From: Syntrophales bacterium
GTDB lineage: Bacteria > Desulfobacterota > Syntrophia > Syntrophales > UBA2192
Assembly: GCA_025454095.1 (NCBI GenBank)
Contig: JALOPC010000213.1
Span: 1 to 6,569, forward strand
Length of the DNA stretch: 6,569 nucleotides
Direction: 5' to 3'
Shown here: in pieces, positions 1-6,569 of the stretch
How the letters are laid out: each line of letters starts with the position of its first letter
How positions within the stretch are numbered: position 1 is the first letter of the stretch
Translations under genes and position numbers: made by a program
Notes under the pieces: generated by a model
The model's input: the letters and a program-made list of their open reading frames with translations, nothing else
What the model was told of the DNA's origin: nothing
Databases searched by the model: none

Positions 1-1065
<1,065 letters not shown>

Positions 1066-1166
1066 CGGTTGCCTCTTGAAAACGTTTTAAATAACAATAT
1101 CTTGTGTAGATACGGACGGCGGCTCCGGCGGTTCCGCCCCCCGCGCCCCGCGCCTGCTTGGGCCCT

Positions 1167-1195
1167 AACTTAATGACCCCCGGGGGGGATGTCAA
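1167..1195 (-). promoter_or_regulatory. candidate clpB promoter
   Basis: Read on the minus strand, TTGACA (1190-1195) is followed after 17 bases by TAAGTT (1167-1172). The -35 is perfect for a housekeeping promoter but the -10 matches TATAAT at only three positions. The preceding C gives CTTGA, which also resembles the sigma-32 -35, but no CCCCAT-like -10 lies at the right distance, so the sigma class is unclear. Transcription would start near 1160, giving a leader of about 95 bases whose first half is very G+C-rich. The spacer contains five Cs followed by seven Gs, flanked by TGAC and GTCA. Confidence 0.5.
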
Positions 1196-1269
1196 GAAAG
1201 GGCATGCAATCAACGGGTTATCTATTTTCGGGGGGGCTGTTTTCCTGTATAAATTTTGCAAGGAAGGCC

Positions 1270-1297
1270 TTGACAAGACCTCGTTGCTATCTATATT
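1270..1297 (+). promoter_or_regulatory. sigma-70-type promoter of rpoH
   Basis: TTGACA (1270-1275) is separated by 16 bases from TATATT (1292-1297), close to the housekeeping consensus. Transcription would start around 1304, leaving a leader of about 35 bases before the rpoH ATG. It is the best promoter-like match in the gap and is correctly placed, so rpoH is probably made constitutively by the vegetative sigma factor, with heat control acting elsewhere. The assignment is from sequence only. Confidence 0.7.
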
Positions 1298-1326
1298 CTC
1301 TTTGGCTTAGATCGTTTGGCTAAAAT

Positions 1327-1331
1327 GGAGG
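1327..1331 (+). promoter_or_regulatory. ribosome binding site of rpoH, decides the start
   Basis: GGAGG lies 7 bases before the ATG at 1339 and 13 bases before a second in-frame ATG at 1345. The spacing favours 1339 as the start codon. Confidence 0.8.
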
Positions 1332-1338
1332 AAAGACC

Positions 1339-2199
1339 ATGACCATGAATCTACCGGCTGCAACCAGTACGTTAGATTTATATATCTCCGAGATCAACCG
1401 GTTTGCCATCCTCACCCCCGAGGAGGAGTTCAAGCTGGCCGTCCGCTACAAGAAGTACAACGACATGGAAGCGGCGCAGAAACTGGTCGTCTCCAACCTG
1501 CGGTTCGTGGTGAAGATCGCCCACGAATACCGCAACTACGGGGTGAAGCTCCTCGACCTGATCCAGGAAGGCAACGTGGGGCTCATGCACGCCGTCAAGA
1601 AGTTCAACCCCTACAAGGGCTACCGGCTCATCTCCTACGCCGTGTGGTGGATCCGGGCCTACATGCAGAACTTCGTCATCAAGACCTGGAGTCTCGTGAA
1701 GATCGGGACGACCCAGAACCAGCGCAAGCTCTTCTTCAAGCTCAACCAGGCCAAGAAGAAGCTGCAGACCATGGCGTCGAAGAACCCCGAGTTCGGGGAG
1801 ATCGCCGAGAGCCTTAACGTGAAGGAGACGGAGATCCAGGAGATGGACGTGCGTCTCAACGGCCGCGACCTCTCGCTCGACGCCTTCATCGACGAGGACG
1901 GCGAGCTGTCGCACATCAACTGCCTGGCCGACAAGAGCGAGAGCCAGGAGGAGGCCTTCATCCGCCACGAGGAGACGGCCCTGGTGAAGCGCAACATCGC
2001 GGGGGCCCTCGCGAAGCTCAACGACCGCGAGGCCTACATCATCCGCAACCGCGTGATGTCCGAAAACCCCGAGACGCTCCAGGAGATCGGCGACAAGTTC
2101 AAGATCACCCGCGAGCGTGCCCGCCAGGTCGAGAAGGAGGCCCTGCGAAAGATGCGCCAGGCCATCGGCGGCTGGGAGCCGTCGGCGGCGCGCGCCTAG
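1339..2199 (+). CDS. rpoH: RNA polymerase heat-shock sigma factor RpoH (sigma-32)
   Basis: Group 3 sigma factor that directs core RNA polymerase to heat-shock promoters (chaperones and proteases). The 286-residue protein matches the usual sigma-32 length. Region 1.2 is at about 11-40 (LDLYISEINRFAILTPEEE). Region 2 is at 45-115, including core-binding DLIQEGNVGLMHAVKKF and the -10-contacting GYRLISYAVWWIRAYMQ. The RpoH-specific box QRKLFFKL is at 128-135, which in E. coli is linked to DnaK/FtsH control and core binding. Region 4 is at 216-275, with helix-turn-helix LQEIGDKFKITRERARQVEK (247-266). The RpoH box and the VKIGTT segment separate it from RpoD and RpoS. It has its own promoter and a strong terminator, so it is probably monocistronic. 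The divergent neighbour clpB is a classical target. E. coli-like control through chaperone binding and FtsH is plausible but not visible here. Confidence 0.94.
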   Translation: MTMNLPAATSTLDLYISEINRFAILTPEEEFKLAVRYKKYNDMEAAQKLVVSNLRFVVKIAHEYRNYGVKLLDLIQEGNVGLMHAVKKFNPYKGYRLISYAVWWIRAYMQNFVIKTWSLVKIGTTQNQRKLFFKLNQAKKKLQTMASKNPEFGEIAESLNVKETEIQEMDVRLNGRDLSLDAFIDEDGELSHINCLADKSESQEEAFIRHEETALVKRNIAGALAKLNDREAYIIRNRVMSENPETLQEIGDKFKITRERARQVEKEALRKMRQAIGGWEPSAARA

Positions 2200-2245
2200 G
2201 CGCGGGACTCGGGTCTCGGGAAGACAAGAGACGAAGAGGAAAACC

Positions 2246-2278
2246 AAAGCCCCAGGTCATTCGGCCGGGGGCTTTTTT
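2246..2278 (+). terminator. Rho-independent terminator after rpoH, possibly bidirectional
   Basis: AAAGCCCC (2246-2253) pairs with GGGGCTTT (2268-2275). An inner stem GGTC/GGCC closes an ATTC loop, and a run of Ts follows (2273-2278). It lies 46 bases after the rpoH stop. Read on the other strand, the same hairpin is followed by GGTTTTCC, a weaker T-tract, so it may also stop the converging minus-strand gene that ends at 2310. Confidence 0.88.
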
Positions 2279-2309
2279 ATGCCCGCGTTGACCGGCTTGT
2301 TTTCAACGC

Positions 2310-3453
2310 CTACCTGCTTGAGGCGTCGCAGGCCTTGATGGCCTCGACGGCCCTGTCCCGGCACGCAAACCCGCAGCCCTCGACATTGAACCTCGGTGTC
2401 TTCGCGATGAGCCGTTCGTTGCAGGTCCTGAGGCAGCTCATGTAGGACTCGACGACACCCCTTCCGCAGCCCGCGCGCCCCTGGCTCTTCCCATCCGGCA
2501 TTGCGCCGTCGATCACGTAGCCGTAGCAGCCCCGGGGATCGAGGGCACATCCCGAGTACGTCGGCGTGCAGTTCCTCTTCACGTAGGGCTCCCTCATGGC
2601 TGCGCATTTCTTGTGGTAGCCCTCCCGCAGGGCCTTGCTGTCCCGGGGGCTTCGTTTCGGAAGGCGGGGGGATCGTCCCGCCGCCGGGAGGAGTTCCCCA
2701 TGGCCCCGGCGGACTCCCCGTGGAAGGGCCGTCGGGAGGCACCTCCAGCGGGCGCCCCTCCGGCATGCGCTGAGCCGCACCGGTCAGGCACCTGCCCTCG
2801 GAATCGCAGCGCCAGCTCGGGCAGTTGCGGTTCGTCCAGGCCCTGGCATCGGGCTCGCCGAGGAACCCCTCGCCCCACACATGGTAATCGATCCGGTTGG
2901 GATACTGGGTCAGAGACACGCCCCCGTGTTTTTTGCTGCAGACGACGGCCCAGTTTCCGCCCATTCGAGGTCCTGACGCCGCGGCTCCCGTCTGCGTACA
3001 CAGCCATCCTGGATAGTACTGGTTCACCCAGGCCCGGGCGTCCGGTTCCCCGAGGAACCCCTCCTGGACGAGAATGTGCCTGGTCGGGTCGTAGGTCTTC
3101 CCGATGTTGACCACCAGGTCGTTCCGCCCGCAGAAGACCTTCCACTCGCCGCCCTGTCCCGGTCGGGGGGCCGCCGCGCAGGCGCCGCCCGTGTCGCAGC
3201 GCCACCGGGGGCAGTTGCCGGCGATCCAGTCACTGGCCTCCTTCGGCCCCGGGAAAGGGCCGGCCATGAGCTTGCGGCCCGTGATCAGGTGCTCGCCGTA
3301 GGTCACCTCGCCGCTGCGGGGCTCGCAGAAAACGTACCACTTGTTTTCCTCGGGACAGGCCTCGCGGGACCCGGGCATGAAACAGAGAAGCACGAGGCAA
3401 AGGACAGCCGCAAGAGCCTGCCGCTTCAATGGGCGATTTCGGGTCTCTGTCAT
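2310..3453 (-). CDS. secreted three-unit Trp/Cys-repeat protein with Cys-rich C-terminus, apparently frameshifted
   Basis: I do not recognise a named family. From the ATG at 3451-3453 the protein has a Sec-type signal peptide (basic NRPLKRQ, then hydrophobic ALAAVLCLVLLCF, residues 7-25). Three related units follow at 38-92, 103-158 and 167-222, sharing a W-x-V-x-C opening, GFxGEPDARxW (in units 2 and 3) and CPxWRC. A Pro/Gly-rich linker runs to about residue 268. There the plausible frame changes: the original frame becomes Arg-rich, shadow-like sequence ending inside the terminator at 2257, while the +1 frame gives a convincing 10-Cys domain (KKCAAMREPYVKRNC, MSCLRTCNERL, CGFACRDRAVEAIKAC) stopping at 2310. 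Removing one C from the run at 2645-2649 gives a continuous 380-residue protein. It follows a paralogue by 71 bases, probably in one operon. The role is unknown. Paired cysteines and a signal peptide suggest a disulfide-bonded periplasmic or extracellular protein. Confidence 0.72.
2788..3342 (-). repeat. three-unit Trp/Cys repeat block, copy A
   Basis: Encodes three tandem units of 55-56 residues at residues 38-92, 103-158 and 167-222 of the downstream secreted protein. Units 1 and 3 have four cysteines each; unit 2 keeps only the first and the one in its WLC. The block is paralogous to copy B at 4140-4703. By hand count, identity between matching units is about 44/55, 34/56 and 40/56 for units 1, 2 and 3. 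Neighbouring units within one protein are far less alike. Confidence 0.85.
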
Positions 3454-3524
3454 GGCATCTCCTCCTGTGCCGATAGAATCGGATGGGCCTTCTGCCAGAT
3501 AGGCTCTCTAACCCGCCGGGGCAC
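3454..3524 (-). other. 71-base gap between the two paralogous minus-strand genes
   Basis: This gap lies between the TGA of the upstream gene (3525-3527) and the ATG of the downstream gene. There is no T-tract terminator and no convincing promoter. A small hairpin (CCGAT/ATCGG, 3470-3482) sits just before the ribosome site. The simplest reading is cotranscription of the two genes. Confidence 0.5.
3459..3466 (-). promoter_or_regulatory. strong ribosome binding site of the downstream repeat protein
   Basis: Minus-strand AGGAGGAG lies five bases before the ATG at 3451-3453. It fixes that ATG as the start, which also places the signal peptide at the very N-terminus. Confidence 0.82.

Positions 3525-6569
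<3,045 letters not shown>

Noticed and set aside
1079..1105. Short palindromes in the clpB leader (AAAACGTTTT at 1079-1088; ACAA/TTGT at 1094-1105)
   Set aside because: Too short and AT-biased to distinguish from chance. No known operator is matched.
1301..1345. Possible RNA thermometer in the short rpoH leader (TTTGGCT repeated at 1301 and 1315; ATGG/CCAT around the ribosome site)
   Set aside because: Only four-base-pair stems can be drawn, and the ATGG/CCAT hairpin leaves most of the ribosome site in its loop. Not enough to support a structure.
1378..2247. 289-codon minus-strand ORF opposite rpoH
   Set aside because: Antisense shadow of the well-conserved RpoH frame. Its Leu/Val/Asp-rich composition mirrors the complementary codons and no domain is visible.
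2640..2675. Programmed ribosomal frameshifting in the downstream repeat gene
   Set aside because: C runs exist, but no recognisable slippery heptamer with a downstream pseudoknot was seen. A homopolymer indel is simpler.
3470..3482. CCGAT/ATCGG hairpin between the two repeat-protein genes as a terminator
   Set aside because: A five-base-pair stem with no following T-tract, directly abutting the next gene's ribosome site. Unlikely to terminate transcription.

Overview
The window is GC-rich, compact bacterial DNA, most consistent with a deltaproteobacterial (Desulfobacterota-like) genome. The main evidence is an RpoH with the sigma-32 box and the look of deltaproteobacterial sequences. This placement rests on recognising the proteins and is not proven. 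No RNA genes, insertion sequences or CRISPR arrays were seen.

Left third (1-2280): a divergent heat-shock pair. The 5' part of clpB (disaggregase) runs leftward off the window from 1065. rpoH (heat-shock sigma factor) runs rightward from 1339 to 2199. The 273-base gap between them holds a good sigma-70-like promoter for rpoH, a weaker promoter candidate for clpB, and an off-centre C/G palindrome within the latter's spacer. rpoH ends at a strong hairpin terminator (2246-2278), which probably also stops the convergent genes arriving from the right.

Right two thirds (2310-6569): two minus-strand genes, transcribed right to left and 71 bases apart, encoding extracytoplasmic paralogues. Both carry the same block of three roughly 55-residue Trp/Cys-rich units (hallmarks GFxGEPDARxW and CPxWRC) that I cannot assign to a named family. 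The downstream protein has a signal peptide, three units, a Pro-rich linker and a 10-Cys C-terminal domain. Its frame is broken by an apparent one-base insertion in the linker. The upstream protein precedes its three units with Calx-beta, DUF11-like, PASTA and Ig-like domains and ends in a different 6-Cys, probably beta-rich, domain.

The far right edge is odd. The long reading frame begins as a planctomycete-type PSCyt2/DUF1549 protein (CARCHDHKFDPI motif) and switches in frame, near 6134-6149, into an Ig-like domain that has lost its front part. Base composition also changes there. This is either a chimeric contig or a real gene fusion, and a chimera seems more likely. The repeat-protein family is the best candidate for something undescribed. 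The junction and the frameshift need checking before either gene is taken at face value.
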